A DNA stretch of 64,000 bases from Oegoconia quadripuncta (GCA_949316235.1 OX438742.1:37578853-37642852), one strand, 5' to 3'; positions 17,992 to 29,858 are shown, numbered from the stretch's first letter. Translations and numbers: made by a program. Notes: generated from the sequence alone by a model not told the origin.

Positions 17992-19392
17992 GGGTACAGT
18001 CAAGTGCCATTGCATACCTACCTACCTATTACGAATATCCATCACAACATCTTAAAAATATCGTCTGCACCTTATTAAAATGAGTGATTTCACCGACCCT
18101 ACGTCTTTACTTAAAGGATAAAGTAAAATTGAAAAACAAATTGTAACCTGTATGAGTGTGTTCAATTGTTTCTTAACATTTTCGAGTACCTTTATGTAGG
18201 CACTAATTGGCATTGCTAATGATCCAGGGATGTTTCTAGGGAGTTTAAAGTGGGGCCATACATTTTACATTGAAAATAACCACAATATAATCAACGAGAA
18301 ACTTAGGTAACCATTTTTTCTGAGCAAAATATTAGCCTGTAAAATCTATGCAGTTTTACCATTTGCTTATAGCCTACTGATAGCTTTCATTGCCTGCTCA
18401 GATTTAAAAAATGTTCCTTGTTGGAAATGGTTATAGTCTGCCTGATGTGGTGGCTGAGTTTGATCAGCGTTACTTTATTAACTGTCTGTGATTTGTGTCT
18501 TTTGCAGAATATCTATGTTATACAGGGCGTCCCACAGGTATGGAGAATCAGAATAACTTAATTTTTTGCATAAGGATAGTCAAAGAAACTACTTTGTCCC
18601 CGGGAAAAATTCCACGCGCGCAGTAGCTAGTTTCCTATACGTTTAACTAGGGTTTACAGACGCAGCTTTAAAAAAATAGCCGCGCTTTCAAAAATTAGGT
18701 GAAAAATTGTTTTCGGTTAGGTTACAACATTCTAACGAACGACTGACCTAACGAAATAGTCTGCCCTAAACGATACCGCGGTTTAAATGCTTGTGGCGCC
18801 ATCTGACGGCAATTCACGAGTAACCCTATTACCATACTGCGACAAAATTTACCTTTTTTCATGTTTACTGTCATTTATAAACGATCTCAGTACTATCGAG
18901 TTAGATAAAATATTTTCCAACATAAACATCTTTCTTGGTCATTTACACCTAAAGGCAAATATATTTAATTATTATATTTAATTGGACACAATGGATGTGA
19001 GTAGAAAAATATTTCCTAAGTTATTGACTACAAAGGTCAAAAGTGAACATAGCGTTAAGCAATCCATGAAGTCATTGTTAGAACATAAATAGTGGATTCC
19101 CATATTGATCTGGGACCCTACTATTTGTGTTAGAACGTGTACTTGTACTGTTTGAGTAGTTCCATTCATCATTTGTATGAATCTTGTGAATTGCATGCCT
19201 TAGAAGGTTTCGTACCAATATGTATAAATTTACGCGCAATGGTTCAAAGTCCTATACATATAGACAATATTTTAACAAACCTCTCGGAAGACCAGACATT
19301 GAATGTAGACTTTGATCATGACGGGCTATCGGATGGTCATTCAGGTCTTGCACAATTGAAAGAATTAAAAATGAATAGATAAAGGAAAAAAG

Positions 19393-19482
19393 GAGCGTCG
19401 GTGGCTCAGTGGAGGAGACACCACAGAGACAGAGGGTAGGTCTATATCCCTGCAGTGCGTTGTTTACGGACTGATGATGATG
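19393..19482 (+). mobile_element. SINE family B, internally deleted copy
   Basis: Head GAGCGTCGGTGGCTCAGTGG joined directly to the 3' part (GTTTACGGACTGATGATGAT). AAAGGAAAA stands on both sides (19381-19389 and 19483-19491), so the short form itself was inserted. Confidence 0.85.
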
Positions 19483-19734
19483 AAAGGAAAATATAATATA
19501 TTTAAGGTATGCACTTTCCCCTCGAGGCGCATAGCCGCTCTGGGCCGTCATGCAAAATGAAGAACAATGTATTCAACGAGTCTGTAGGTATGTATGTTGC
19601 AACCTGCTGCGGTTTAAATTATTCGACTTGGACCAATGAGGTTTCGTTCGTTAGATTCGTACAAATCCCGGGAGTATCACATTGTAAGTGACGTCATTAT
19701 AAACCCTATTAGATATATTAGATATAATTAGCAT

Positions 19735-19969
19735 AATAAATAAATAAATATTTCGGACACTTACACCAATCATCTAGTCCCAAACTAAGCAAAGCTTGTG
19801 CTATGGATACTAGATAACGGATAAACATACATAAATATTTATATAAACATCCATGACTCGGGAATAAATGTTCGTATTCATCACACAAACATTTACCCCT
19901 CGCGGGATTCGAATCCGCAACCGTTGATTTCGCTGACAGGGTCACTATCCACTACACCATCCGGTCGTC
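19735..19969 (-). mobile_element. SINE family A, copy 3
   Basis: Reverse-strand copy with the same head, body and TTTGGGACTAGATGATTGGT tail as 8018-8258. Confidence 0.9.
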
Positions 19970-20459
19970 AATATGGCGAACGGTATCGAACGATAAATTC
20001 AAAAGCCGATATCTATGTGTTTGTTAAAAAATATCTAAATAATTTTTTTTAAAACGGATATTGTATTGGATACCTTTACCCCTAAAAAAAATAAAAACAA
20101 GACGAAATACCTCAATCGATTTATACCAGAGTCGCATAAACAATTTACCCCAATATACGAATTGATCGAAGGGCCCAGGTCAAGTTCTTAAAAAAATATA
20201 TAACATCCCAAGAACCACTTAGAGGCTAGACTCCAGTCTAAATCAATTGGTGTAAAGTAGACGAGCTTCTATAACCTTTTATTCATTGCGAAATTATACA
20301 TAAGAAGCAGGGGGCTTCTTAAGTATAATTTTCCGTCGAACTATACACGTCTCTGTAATAAACTAATCGCACGATTTACTTTTATGACAATCCATTGAAG
20401 CAATAATTTTCTTACTCTTGGGGATGTGTTAACGTGTGGTAAATTAATATCGAACTAAA

Positions 20460-20528
20460 ATGCTGAAAATATTTTATTCGTTCTTGGTGCTGATGTGTGC
20501 GAATAATTTATATGTGTATTCGATCAGC
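20460..20528 (+). CDS. Copy B exon 1: signal peptide
   Basis: Encodes MLKIFYSFLVLMCANNLYVY plus SIS: a Lys near the start and then a hydrophobic core. Donor ATCAGC|GTAAGT, phase 0. Confidence 0.8.
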
Positions 20529-23500
20529 GTAAGTATTCCAACATTATCATCTTTATTTCTAAATTAGGATTAAGATAAGCTGCGTGCGTACATGTTGGTA
20601 ACTTGTTACAGGAGTCCGAGCACACAGTAGGGGTCGAATCAACAAGCAATTGTGACGGTCAACTGCTGCAGTATACGAATATAACGTTTTCACACGGCGA
20701 GAGTCCAGTATGGGATCAGTCTAAACAGTTAATTTATTTCGTAGATGTGCTTCAACATAATGTGCATGCTCTCAACTATAACACCAAGACACTTCGGACT
20801 AAGCACATCGGTAACCATCATGATCACATCCACAGCCTATAACAACTAGATAAGCCGCTACCACGAAGCGATTTTTTTTGTAAACCATGTTAGAGCTTGA
20901 TATCAAACACGCCTGATGTTAAGTGAAGGTGAGATCGAAAGAGCTGATTTATTTTTTGATGCTGATTCAGGACGACGGTTGCAAATACAACATATTTATT
21001 GCTGCTGGAGGCGGTTAAAAGTTGTATGTACATAATGATTGATCAGCCAAGTGTTGGCGGAGCAACGGCCTACTTCAGTAGGTTTCCGCTCTCTATCTCC
21101 GGTGTATCTTCAGATATTTATATGGAAATTACATAAGGAAAGTACACTTTCCAAAAATATTAGCCACTTTTTTATATTCGTGGATGAAGCTAACACCATG
21201 TTATACGATACGTCAGCAAAGCACGTTGCTAACTAGAGGTGTTTAATGTATATGTAATCAGGTCATAATATGGCTACAGAACCGTACCAACTAATGCGTT
21301 AGACACACTACTTTATTAACTACCTGTTGTGATTTGTGTCATTTACAGAATACCTATGTAAATGTAGATGTAATAGTGGTTCGTTCGTTGCCATGTAAAA
21401 TTAGGAACGAAACATTGTTCTGGGATCTACGGGGTTATAATCAGACACTCGAAATATGTAAAATATGAAGTGTGAACTCAAATATCTCGAGAGAAAAGAC
21501 GTAATATTGCTGAAACCCTACCAACTAATGCGTGTCCAACACGCTTTCGTTCAAATTCAATGTAAAGCTGGCTCCCATTTCAGTTGTTTAAACCCTATCT
21601 AAACATTATACCTACCAATTACGTTACGAACTTGATATCATACATGTAACGTACAGAATTGCATACTGCTTATGTGGTATTAGATATTAAGATCGTGAAT
21701 GTATGAGATACTGTTTGGTATTCTGTGGCCGTGCCAAAATGAGCGCTTGTACTGACTCGGCCACCTCTTAACATAACTATTAACCACAAAGCAAACCTCT
21801 GATTAGGTACCAAGAATTTGTAGTTAGTTTGTCCACTTTCGTCACAAAACATCAGCATTTGTCTGTGCTTCGATGAAAAATTTAATGGACAGGTTCTTAG
21901 CCATGTTTGATGAAAATCGGTTAAGCAAAGATATTTAGCTTTTAACACAGTTCAAAAATTCACTAAATTCACCAAAATTTGGAGGGTTTTTTTTTAAGGT
22001 TAAAGTGGGCATAGGTTCTTTAGCTATGTTTGATGGGTTAAGGCCGTTTCGACGATATTTAGCTTTTTACATAGTTTGGTTGATTTAGATGAACCCCCCG
22101 ACAAAACAATTGATTATAATTGTTTTGTCGGGGGGTTTCAAAATTTTCAATGTATAGGTTTGCTACATATTTCAATAAATTATTGGTGATATCAGATCTT
22201 TGGCAGGCGCTGCGGTTTTGGAAATATGACAGAACAGTGTCAATATGAGCCTTAGAAATAACTTAGTAAATACAATATAAACTCAAACTCAAAAAGTTTT
22301 CTATCGTAAGTTTTAAAAATAACATTTGAAATCGTCATGACATACAATTATCGCCAATTATCAAGGCTCCCCAGAGAAAAACGCGCAAATAACTCAGGAG
22401 TTGATCTTGATTCGACAAGAAAAAAATAGAAAAAAGTAGACTAGTTATCTCGGGGCGGTTCATGTCCATGCATTCTTATCATCTAGATAGCAATTTTATA
22501 ATAGCCTTTGGCGTGGTTTAAATTTATTTAAAGGCAAATTTTGAATGTCTACCGGAAACCTTATTATAAATGTGTATATAACCTTATTATAAATAATAAA
22601 ATTCGAGTTATGCAGGTTATGGCGAAGTGAACGTGGTAACCCCCGTGGCGAATAGCAGTCGGGTCTTGGTAGCCGTCAGGAACGGACTCTATCTATTGGA
22701 TTGGAGCATACAGGGAGACTCCGCTCTTAGAAATTTTGCCACACTAGACCAGCTCCAACCAACCAACGTGATCAACGAAGGGAAAGCCGACGTTAATGGT
22801 AGATTCTGGGCTGGTGAGTACCTATTCGCAGTACGTTTATCACCACCAGTCACAGACCATTTTATGCATTTGACTTCAATCACACCTGGTGTTAAGTGAA
22901 GATGAAAGGTGGAAGCGTGCTCACTCGGAACCTTCAACATATTTGGGGGACTGACTGATCTTATCTCGAACAACTGGAACACATGTCAGTGTTAATGATT
23001 GCTGCTTGGCGGGAGACTTAGATAAGATGGTGCTAGCACAAATACTCTTTATTGCACAATTAACAACAACTTCTTAAAACCAATCATTTAAAATGCCCTA
23101 CCATCAACCAATACGAGTACTAAACATGTACCCCTCTGGAAATCAAACCCGCGTCCTCCGATTCATAAACCCCACCTCTGTTTACTTTGAGCAATGTGTG
23201 CCTCACGAAGGCGGGTGTGCTCCTCAGATTGTTTTTTATGCACAACGGGTTGCTACTTGACCTCAATCACACCTGATGTTAAATGAAGATGAGGTCGAAG
23301 GTGGAAGCATACTGACCCGGACACCCCTACACATTTTGGGGACGGGCTATCTTATGTCTGACAACCGGAACACAACAATGCTATTAACATTAGATAAGAT
23401 GGTGGTACCTAGCCAGGCGGACATTTTGAAATGTCCTACCACCAACCAAACCGAGTACCCCGCTGGGATCGAACCCGCGACCACCGAATAGTAAACCCAA

Positions 23501-26500
23501 TGTCGTTTACATTGAGCCACGGAGGCGGTTAAAATTCGGTCGTCCTTGTCGGTTAAAATTATTTAGCTTTTTGAGCGGTGATTTAAAATATACACGATGT
23601 GTACTTATGCCTATACAATGTATATCTATGTATTGTATATAATTTCTGACCTATGTTTGTTCAATGTATGTGTGTAAACTTATCTAACTAACATTATAAA
23701 TGCGAAAGTTTGGATGTTTCTTCTCAATCACGGCGAAACGGATGCGCACTGATTTGGATGAAATTTGGTATGTAGGTAAAATATACCCTGAAGTTTCTTC
23801 CTCAATCACAGATTTTACTGCTATGAATTATGTCCTGGATTAACATGTAGCGTGTTTTTATCCAACACCAACGTGAAAATATTGCCACATTAATATAACA
23901 TTACGTCATTATTGACAAAATAATAGGTAATCAGCTTGTTTATAAGATTACTCTGCTGAAATAATAATGTATTTCAAATTATAGACGTAATAATAAAAGT
24001 ATCTAATCCACGACAAATAGAATAACTTTGTTCCAAGCTGTGCAAACAACGTAACGTAAAGGTACTCATGTATGGTATGGTTTACAGAGATACTAACGTG
24101 TATTATTCTTCAAAATAACTATGTTTTTACAATGAGTTTAATCAAGCCTGAAGAATGCACAATCGTGATGCTTGCTGATATTGTAATCGTCAATCGGCTG
24201 AGTTGCATACAAAACTTACAAGTCCAAATTTTACGAAATGAATAAGCCGATTCTAATGAAACTTTGTACGTATAAGCAGGATACATAGTTTTAAAAAGTT
24301 AGAACAAAACATTTTCAAAATATCGAAATTAAAAGAATGTACTGCATATTTTTTGTCACTATTGAAAACTAATATCGCATTAATTTAGTAATTGTACCCT
24401 TTTTCGAAAATATTCTCTATTAACTTTTTAATTGAAGCGTCAATGGCTCAGCGGTTAAGACACTGTCTTCCAATTTGGGAGGTCTGGGTTCGATTCCCAG
24501 GCAGGCCATTATACCAATGAGTATTTAAATTTAATTTAATGACTTATGTGATCTTAAACGGTGAAGGAAAATATCGTGAGGAAAAGAAAATAAATTTAAA
24601 AAATCCAAAAACATGTTTGCGTAAAAAAAACTGAAATGAAACCAAGACCAGGAAATCTTGAATACTGTTAAGCAATTTTGAATACCTACACCATGTGAAA
24701 TAGTTTCTTGATCGATACATAAACAAATAATAAGCTGTAACGCGGAATATAGCTACCATAATAGTCGAGACCCATTAAAAATCTAGACTTGCTTAATTCT
24801 TCCCAATAATGGCTGCGACTGTGATGGCCTAACATATCAAAACTGCTGCTGCTGACTTTTACTTAATTATACTCCTGAGAATTACCGCGCCAGGTGGAAA
24901 GCGAAGGATCAAGTGAGCGCGGGAAAGGTTATGCTTGTGTACACACCGATGATGAATTTTCTCCTCTTACATACAGGGTCAAATTTAATTCGCGTAATTC
25001 CTATATATTCGTGGCTCCACTCCTAATTACGAACAACTTTACGAACAGCCGAATTCGATCAAAAAATGTTCGTGACCCATACAAGGTAAACAATTGTGAA
25101 ACGACCTTCAGTGTGGAAGTACAAGAATTTTCGGCTAAATTCGGCTATGGTTCCTAGTAGAAAATTGTTCGTAATCAGGAGTGGAGTCACCAGCTGAAAA
25201 TTGTTGGACTTCCATACTAAAGATGATTTCAGAATGGTTTAGGTACTTTGTATGGGTGATCGAAATTTTTTTGATCGAATTTGACTATGGTTCCTTGGGG
25301 AAAGAGTAGCGTCACCAGTTAATGGGAATTACACGAATTCAAATTCGCACTGTATAGCTTACTCGTGTAACTAACATTTAAAGGGAACTGTAGCAAACAA
25401 AGTCATCGTCATCTCAGCCCGTAAACATCCCGCTGCAGGGATATAGGCCTTCCCTCGTATATGAGGGAGTATGGGTCATAAGTCCACCACGCTGGCCCAA
25501 TGCGGGGTTGGGGATTTACATGCCTTTGAATTTTTATTTCTCAGGCATGCAGATTTCCTCGGGATGTTATTCCTTCACCGTTTAGAAACAGTCAGATAAA
25601 TGCAAATAAGTAATTAAATTAAATTTAAAAACGCATTGGTACATGACCTGCCTGGGAATCGAACCTGGACCTCCCAAATTGGGAGACCGCGTCTTAACCG
25701 CTGAGCCACCGATGCTCCCAACCAAGTCATATCTAATCTTAATTTTCTTTAAGTGTTATCTAAGTTACTGTTAACTATTAGGCACAAAAGGACCCCAAGA
25801 TGGCGACAATGTGACACCCGACGAAGCTGCTTTGTACTCCGTGGAGCAGCCCACTTTTTGCCCACAAGTACAACTCAAGCCGGTCTCCATTTCCAACGGG
25901 CTCGTGTGGTCGCTCAACAACACCGTTTTATACTATATCGACTCATCAACTAAGCGCATCGACGCGTTTGATTTCAATTCGAAGAGGGGACACATAAGTA
26001 AGTTATTCAATTACTCTTTATACCTTTGTAATTTGGCCACATGAGTTGCTCCCCTATTTCTGATGCTTAGGTACCAGTGGAGATTGCAAGTGGTCAGTAA
26101 TATACCCTGTAAAATTCCATTATCTACTGTAAACGCGCAAGTTCCGGTTTTATAGAAGTACATAATTACGTATTCCATCTACTTACGTAATCTTGTTAGC
26201 GCAGCTAACAACGCTTTGGGAAGTCTGAATAAATTCTTGTGACGCGACGGAACTTCGGCCTCAAACTTGCAGAATACTCGTAGTGTATACTTGGATTACA
26301 TTTGCAAAAGCAAATTCATTGCTTTGTTCGAATAAGTATGTATTCAAAGTAATTCAAACAATTTTATTGTGTAACAGCAATGGTCGTAAAAATATCAAAT
26401 GTAAACGTAAATGTAATGTCTTTCTCTGTCTACCCCCTAAAAATATCTTTTGTAAGTGGGTATACAAAACAAAGAATGCCTGATGGAAGACTATGTTACC

Positions 26501-28338
26501 TACGAATGTTTTGCGCTTACTTTGATATTCTTGTAGCTAATTTTCTTGTAAAAAGAAGATATTTTAGGAAAAATTTTGCGAAGCATTAAAAAATTAATTT
26601 TGTTTAAACTTAGTAATAGGAAATCTATGGATAGAACTTAAAAAACACGCAGAACGACATTATGAATTTTGTTTTATAATACTTACAGGCAATCGTCGCA
26701 CTATCGTGGATATCCAGGGGTACGGCTTCGATGCTATCCCGGATGGAATGACGATTGACAGAGAAGGTTTTCTCTGGGTTGCACTCATGTTCAATGGATC
26801 GGTGCGTTAACTTTATTTTCATAATTTTATGATTTTCACTTTACTCTAATCATTTTTCTAAAAATAGGTGATAGAACAATACTTTAAAAATTTGCGAAAC
26901 GGGCCATGAGAGAGGCATACGTTCGGGGTTACTATTTGTGTTTGAAATTCAGGTTCGTGAAAACGGGTAAAATTAAGAACCGTCAAAAATTAACAAAAGG
27001 CACGACTTTAGTTACGTTATCTATATTTACCACCTTTAAAACAAAAAAAGTTGTATTGTAATCCGTGTGTGATTGGAGTAACAAATAAACGATTTATCTA
27101 TCTAGGTATCTATATATAAAAAAAGTTAAATAAAATAATCCCACGACCACATTACCATACCTTTAAGAAAGTGCAACCTCTAAAACGAGTGAAGTAATAT
27201 TAATTCCATTTCCCTGGTATCCTCTTTTGATGTTTATATAATTTGTGATTTAAAGAATAAGTACTTATATGTAACCCAATTGGTATATGTACCTACGTGC
27301 GAAGTAGGTAATCTATAGGCACAGAAATAAAATATCACATATTTTCCAAATAAGTTCATTACATTAGTCTGCCATAATTTTATAATCACATTTCTTGTAG
27401 GTCTAATAACATATCAGGCAAAGTAGTATTGAAAAGACGAAACAGTCGTGCGTGATCTGATTGGCGAATAATGGTAAGAAGACATACTAACACACTACCT
27501 CTTACCTCATACGCACAATAATATGCCTTCTCAGTTCCGTCGCGGATAAAAAGAAGACATCCTCACAAAAAAAAATTGGCACAAATTTATTTCCGTTGCA
27601 TTTTTGGCACTATTTAAGCACAATTTTTTGACATTATAGGAATAGCTAAATAACATTGTGAGGATCACGGACCCCCATTGAGGATAAAGCTCGTGACTAT
27701 GTATGGATGTATATATAACTTTTTTGAGGTTGGTCATTCTCAGTCAGAAAGACTCGACGCATGCATTAATGAAGTCACTCAAAACGACATTTTTAATTTG
27801 AAGTTTTTTTAAATTAGATAACGTTTAGATGAAATGCAAGAGCGTAATCAGATTTTATGTTTTGTTAAAACACAACACACAGAAATAAAACGAACAACCA
27901 TTGAGTGTTTCGCACATCTTTCTCTGTGGAGTCAGCCTTGGGAATGTGCCGTAAATTTAAATTAAAACGTAGGATTTTTTTTTCTTTAGGTACTTTACTC
28001 GCACCGTAACATTTCAAAACACTACTTCACCTTACAGTACAATCGTGTCTATTTTTTTTTAAATGAAGTACCCTCTTTCGGATCAACAGATAATCCGTAT
28101 CAACCCGGATGCAGGAACCATTATCAAGCGGTACCAACTACCAGTAACGCGGGTGTCTTCAATGGCGTGGTATGGCGAGGAGCTCCAGCACATGGCGGTG
28201 ACCAGCTCGCGTCGCAACCTGAACGAAACAGAGCTCGCCGCTCAACCGCTCGCCGGATGCCTGTTCTTCCTGTACAACCTGCACCCCGGCGGAGTACCTG
28301 ATCACGAGTTTGTTTTCGCCGACGCCGATACGCTTTGA
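20460..28338 (+). CDS. Secreted SMP-30/regucalcin-like protein, copy B (ligands intact)
   Basis: Six exons: 20460-20528, 20612-20810, 22616-22813, 25782-25997, 26689-26801, 28090-28338 (1044 nt, 347 aa). Same fold and exon plan as copy A; exons 3 have equal length and both transcripts reach 682 coding nt at the end of exon 4. The family's four active-site residues are all present: Glu53 (GESPVW), Asn143 (INEGK), Asn194 (SISNGL) and Asp246 (IPDGM). Residues 1-23 are a signal peptide. Sequons NIT (46-48), NNT (201-203) and NET support an extracellular or luminal protein, unlike cytosolic regucalcin. Expected activity is a Ca2+/Zn2+-type lactonase or related hydrolase; the substrate cannot be told. 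Intron phases 0,1,1,1,0. Confidence 0.88.
20612..20810 (+). CDS. Copy B exon 2
   Basis: Encodes a polar linker (ESEHTVGVESTSNCDGQLLQ) and then TNITFSHGESPVWD with the metal-site Glu53, ending HIG. Donor ATCG|GTAACC. Confidence 0.9.
20882..20945 (-). mobile_element. SINE family C 3' fragment
   Basis: Short piece with CACGCCTGATGTTAAGTGAA, the 3' end of family C. Confidence 0.55.
22092..22137. repeat. Perfect 20-base inverted repeat
   Basis: AACCCCCCGACAAAACAATT at 22092-22111, loop GATTAT, and the exact reverse complement at 22118-22137. Lies in intron 2 of copy B among short diverged repeats (the TTAGC[CT]ATGTTTGATG block occurs at both about 21898 and 22020). Confidence 0.9.
22616..22813 (+). 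CDS. Copy B exon 3
   Basis: Encodes YGEVNVVTPV, RVLVAVRNGLYLLDW and TNVINEGKADVNGRFWAG. The active-site Asn143 is kept; the usual following Asp is Glu. Donor GCTG|GTGAGT. Confidence 0.92.
22853..23214 (-). mobile_element. SINE family C, copy with internal insertion
   Basis: Head-to-tail family C in reverse orientation. About 45 extra bases (ATACTCTTTATTGCACAATT...) interrupt the middle at about 23040. Confidence 0.75.
23227..23530 (-). mobile_element. SINE family C, full copy
   Basis: On the minus strand: tRNA-like head CCGCCTCCGTGGCTCAATGT and box B GGTTCGATCCCAGCGG, then GTAGGACATTTCAAAATGTC and a 3' end that reads CATCAGGTGTGATTGAGGTC. Tandem to, and in the same orientation as, the copy at 22853. 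Confidence 0.88.
23687..23860 (+). repeat. Interspersed repeat, ATTATAAATGCGAAAG type
   Basis: Begins ACATTATAAATGCGAAAGTT and continues with CGGCGAAACGGATGCGCACT. The same end appears inverted at 42390-42415. This element is widespread in moths; its class is uncertain. Confidence 0.6.
24435..24617 (+). mobile_element. SINE family B, 5' half
   Basis: Head AGCGTCAATGGCTCAGCGGT and CAGGCAGGCCATTATACCAA, breaking off after AAATATCGTGAGGAAAAG. Confidence 0.8.
24974..25352. mobile_element. MITE with CAGGGTC/CAGTGCG inverted ends, TA duplication
   Basis: 379 bp. The left end CAGGGTCAAATTTAATTCG and the right end (reverse complement) CAGTGCGAATTTGAATTCG match at 16 of 19 positions, and both sides are flanked by TA. 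A second internal block (CTCCACTCCTAATTACGAAC) recurs inverted near 25169. No transposase, so probably a Tc1/mariner-type non-autonomous element. Confidence 0.75.
25403..25718 (-). mobile_element. SINE family B, full copy
   Basis: Reverse-strand family B element; its head ends 63 bases before exon 4 of copy B. Confidence 0.88.
25782..25997 (+). CDS. Copy B exon 4
   Basis: Encodes TKGPQDGDNVTPDEAALYSV, VQLKPVSISNGLVWSLNNTV and DSSTKRIDAFDFNSKRGHI. The metal-site Asn194 is kept. Three bases shorter than copy A's exon 4. Donor ATAA|GTAAGT. Confidence 0.92.
26689..26801 (+). CDS. Copy B exon 5
   Basis: Encodes NRRTIVDIQGYGFDAIPDGM then TIDREGFLWVALMFNGS. The metal-site Asp246 is kept in IPDGM. 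Donor ATCG|GTGCGT. Confidence 0.92.
26802..28089 (+). other. Copy B intron 5
   Basis: AT-rich, no recognised element or coding signal. Confidence 0.5.
28090..28338 (+). CDS. Copy B exon 6 and stop
   Basis: Encodes IIRINPDAGTIIKRYQLPVT and onward to FVFADADTL, TGA. The acceptor is GGATCAACAG; the alternative CTTACAG at 28030-28036 is out of phase. Poly(A) signal AATAAA at 28416-28421. Confidence 0.88.
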   Translation: MIRINPDAGTIIKRYQLPVTRVSSMAWYGEELQHMAVTSSRRNLNETELAAQPLAGCLFFLYNLHPGGVPDHEFVFADADTL

Positions 28339-28415
28339 CCGATTACTAAATTATTTGTAGAATAATACGTATGTACTTGTTACAATTTTGATGTTTGTAC
28401 GAAAATATTACAGAA

Positions 28416-28421
28416 AATAAA
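28416..28421 (+). terminator. Poly(A) signal of copy B
   Basis: AATAAA 78 bases after the stop codon, in a clean 3'UTR. Confidence 0.7.
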
Positions 28422-28872
28422 ACAGTAATTTTATTCAGAAATAATTTATTACATGACATGCATACAACAAGAATAATTTAACAAGACATGTTTAACACTT
28501 TAGAATTCAGTAATAATAACATGTAAATAACAAAACATCACACGACAACAACTAGAAAGTGACTAAAAATAGATTAATGTGAATACATTAGAGACAACAA
28601 TTCGTGACGCTCGTTCAATGTTTTATATTGACACGGCGACAATTACACACCTTGCAAAGTTCTTTAATTGTTATTATGAGGCATTCATAATTTTATGATT
28701 ATTACGAATGACGTTCATATAGGACCAAATTTTAGCGTTATAATTCCAAACATTGCAAAAATTTCTAAATCTATTCCTATTATTAAAAACAAAGAGTTTT
28801 TCTGCACTCTCTTTCGAAATTAGAGAGCGTGTGTTTAATTTACACATTTAGGCACATTTTTCCGTTAAGCTC

Positions 28873-29024
28873 TATCCACAAACCTTGGTGCCGAGTCCGG
28901 GCCATGATTCAGTTAAACGGGACATGATGCCTGGATGATGTGGTCTTCCGCTCCAGTACCCTAGAAGGCTCGTACGAGACAGACGGCACGCGTGGCCCGG
29001 ACTTGCCACGGACGTGTGTGGATA
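28873..29024. repeat. GC-rich imperfect inverted repeat
   Basis: 32-base arms at 28873-28904 and 28993-29024 match at 26 of 32 positions when one is reversed, with TGGCCCGGACT and TGTGGATA at the outer ends. The block is clearly richer in GC than its surroundings. Confidence 0.75.
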
Positions 29025-29699
29025 AGGACATTACAGTAATAAGAACTAATAGTCACAAAATAGAACAAAGCGCTAACTATAATGGTGTAAATAGCGTTTT
29101 CGACATCTATATGCACACCTTACAAAGGGAGACGGCACCCATAATATATCATAAGGTAATAAACGCATATAAAACCTGGCTTCACTAAACATATAAAATA
29201 TTGTTCGGGACCACCACTCTGAATATTTATTCGCAAATGTAAATAAAATATTAAAAATTTTCTAAGATACAATTTTATAAATTCCGTTTCAGGTACTGAG
29301 TATGCAAGCTTTTAACATTGAAATATATTATAGCATCAGCTATGAGCGATAATGCTTTGAGCTTTGAATCTTTAACCGACTCCAAAAAGGAGGAGGTTCT
29401 CCATTCGGCCGTTTGTATGTGTTTTTTTTTATATTATACTATCTACATATACGCGGTTTTCTTTCGTCTTAGGTCCGCACACATTAGCACTGCACTGCAC
29501 GACGCGGTACTGTTAAGGTTCCGTAGCCAAACGGCAAAAATACTTTCGTCTTGTCATAGCCATTTTACTGGAAGTCTCAATAATTCCAGTCCCAGGACTG
29601 CAGGGTTGATATTTGGCACGTACGGTTATCCTGTGAATCGTTAAACAGTCGCGTATCTAGTGGTGGCACTCCATAGATATAATCTTAAAAATAATATTG

Positions 29700-29858
29700 A
29701 CAGAGATTGTCAGATCAGATATGTCAGAGATAAGATAGCCAGTCCCCCAAATGTGTTGGGGTTTCCGGGTCAGTACGCTTTCACCTTTTCGACCTTATCT
29801 TCACTTAACATCAGGTGTGATTGAGGTCAAGTACCAACCCGTTGTGCATAAATAAATG
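29700..29858 (+). mobile_element. SINE family C, 3' half
   Basis: Contains CAGAGATAAGATAGCCAGTC, CATCAGGTGTGATTGAGGTC and the end AACCCGTTGTGCATAAATAA. Confidence 0.75.

Larger units (their letters stand above)
16718..20459. other. Spacer between LTR element and copy B
   Basis: No supported gene. Holds SINE copies (below), an inverted repeat at 17915-17991, a transposon-end-like CAGGGCGTCCCACAGG at 18532, and AT-rich unique sequence. Confidence 0.5.

Noticed and set aside
18532..18760. CAGGGCGTCCCACAGG as a DNA transposon end
   Set aside because: No matching inverted end could be found, so no element is called.
24894..25157. 87-codon open frame
   Set aside because: It runs across the left half of the TA-flanked MITE and has no homology.
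28030..28089. Alternative acceptor CTTACAG for copy B exon 6
   Set aside because: It breaks the phase-0 join with exon 5; the acceptor at 28089 keeps frame and aligns with copy A.
28940..29188. 82-codon plus-strand open frame
   Set aside because: Falls in the GC-rich inverted repeat. Frames on both strands are about equally plausible and none is recognised, so no gene is called.
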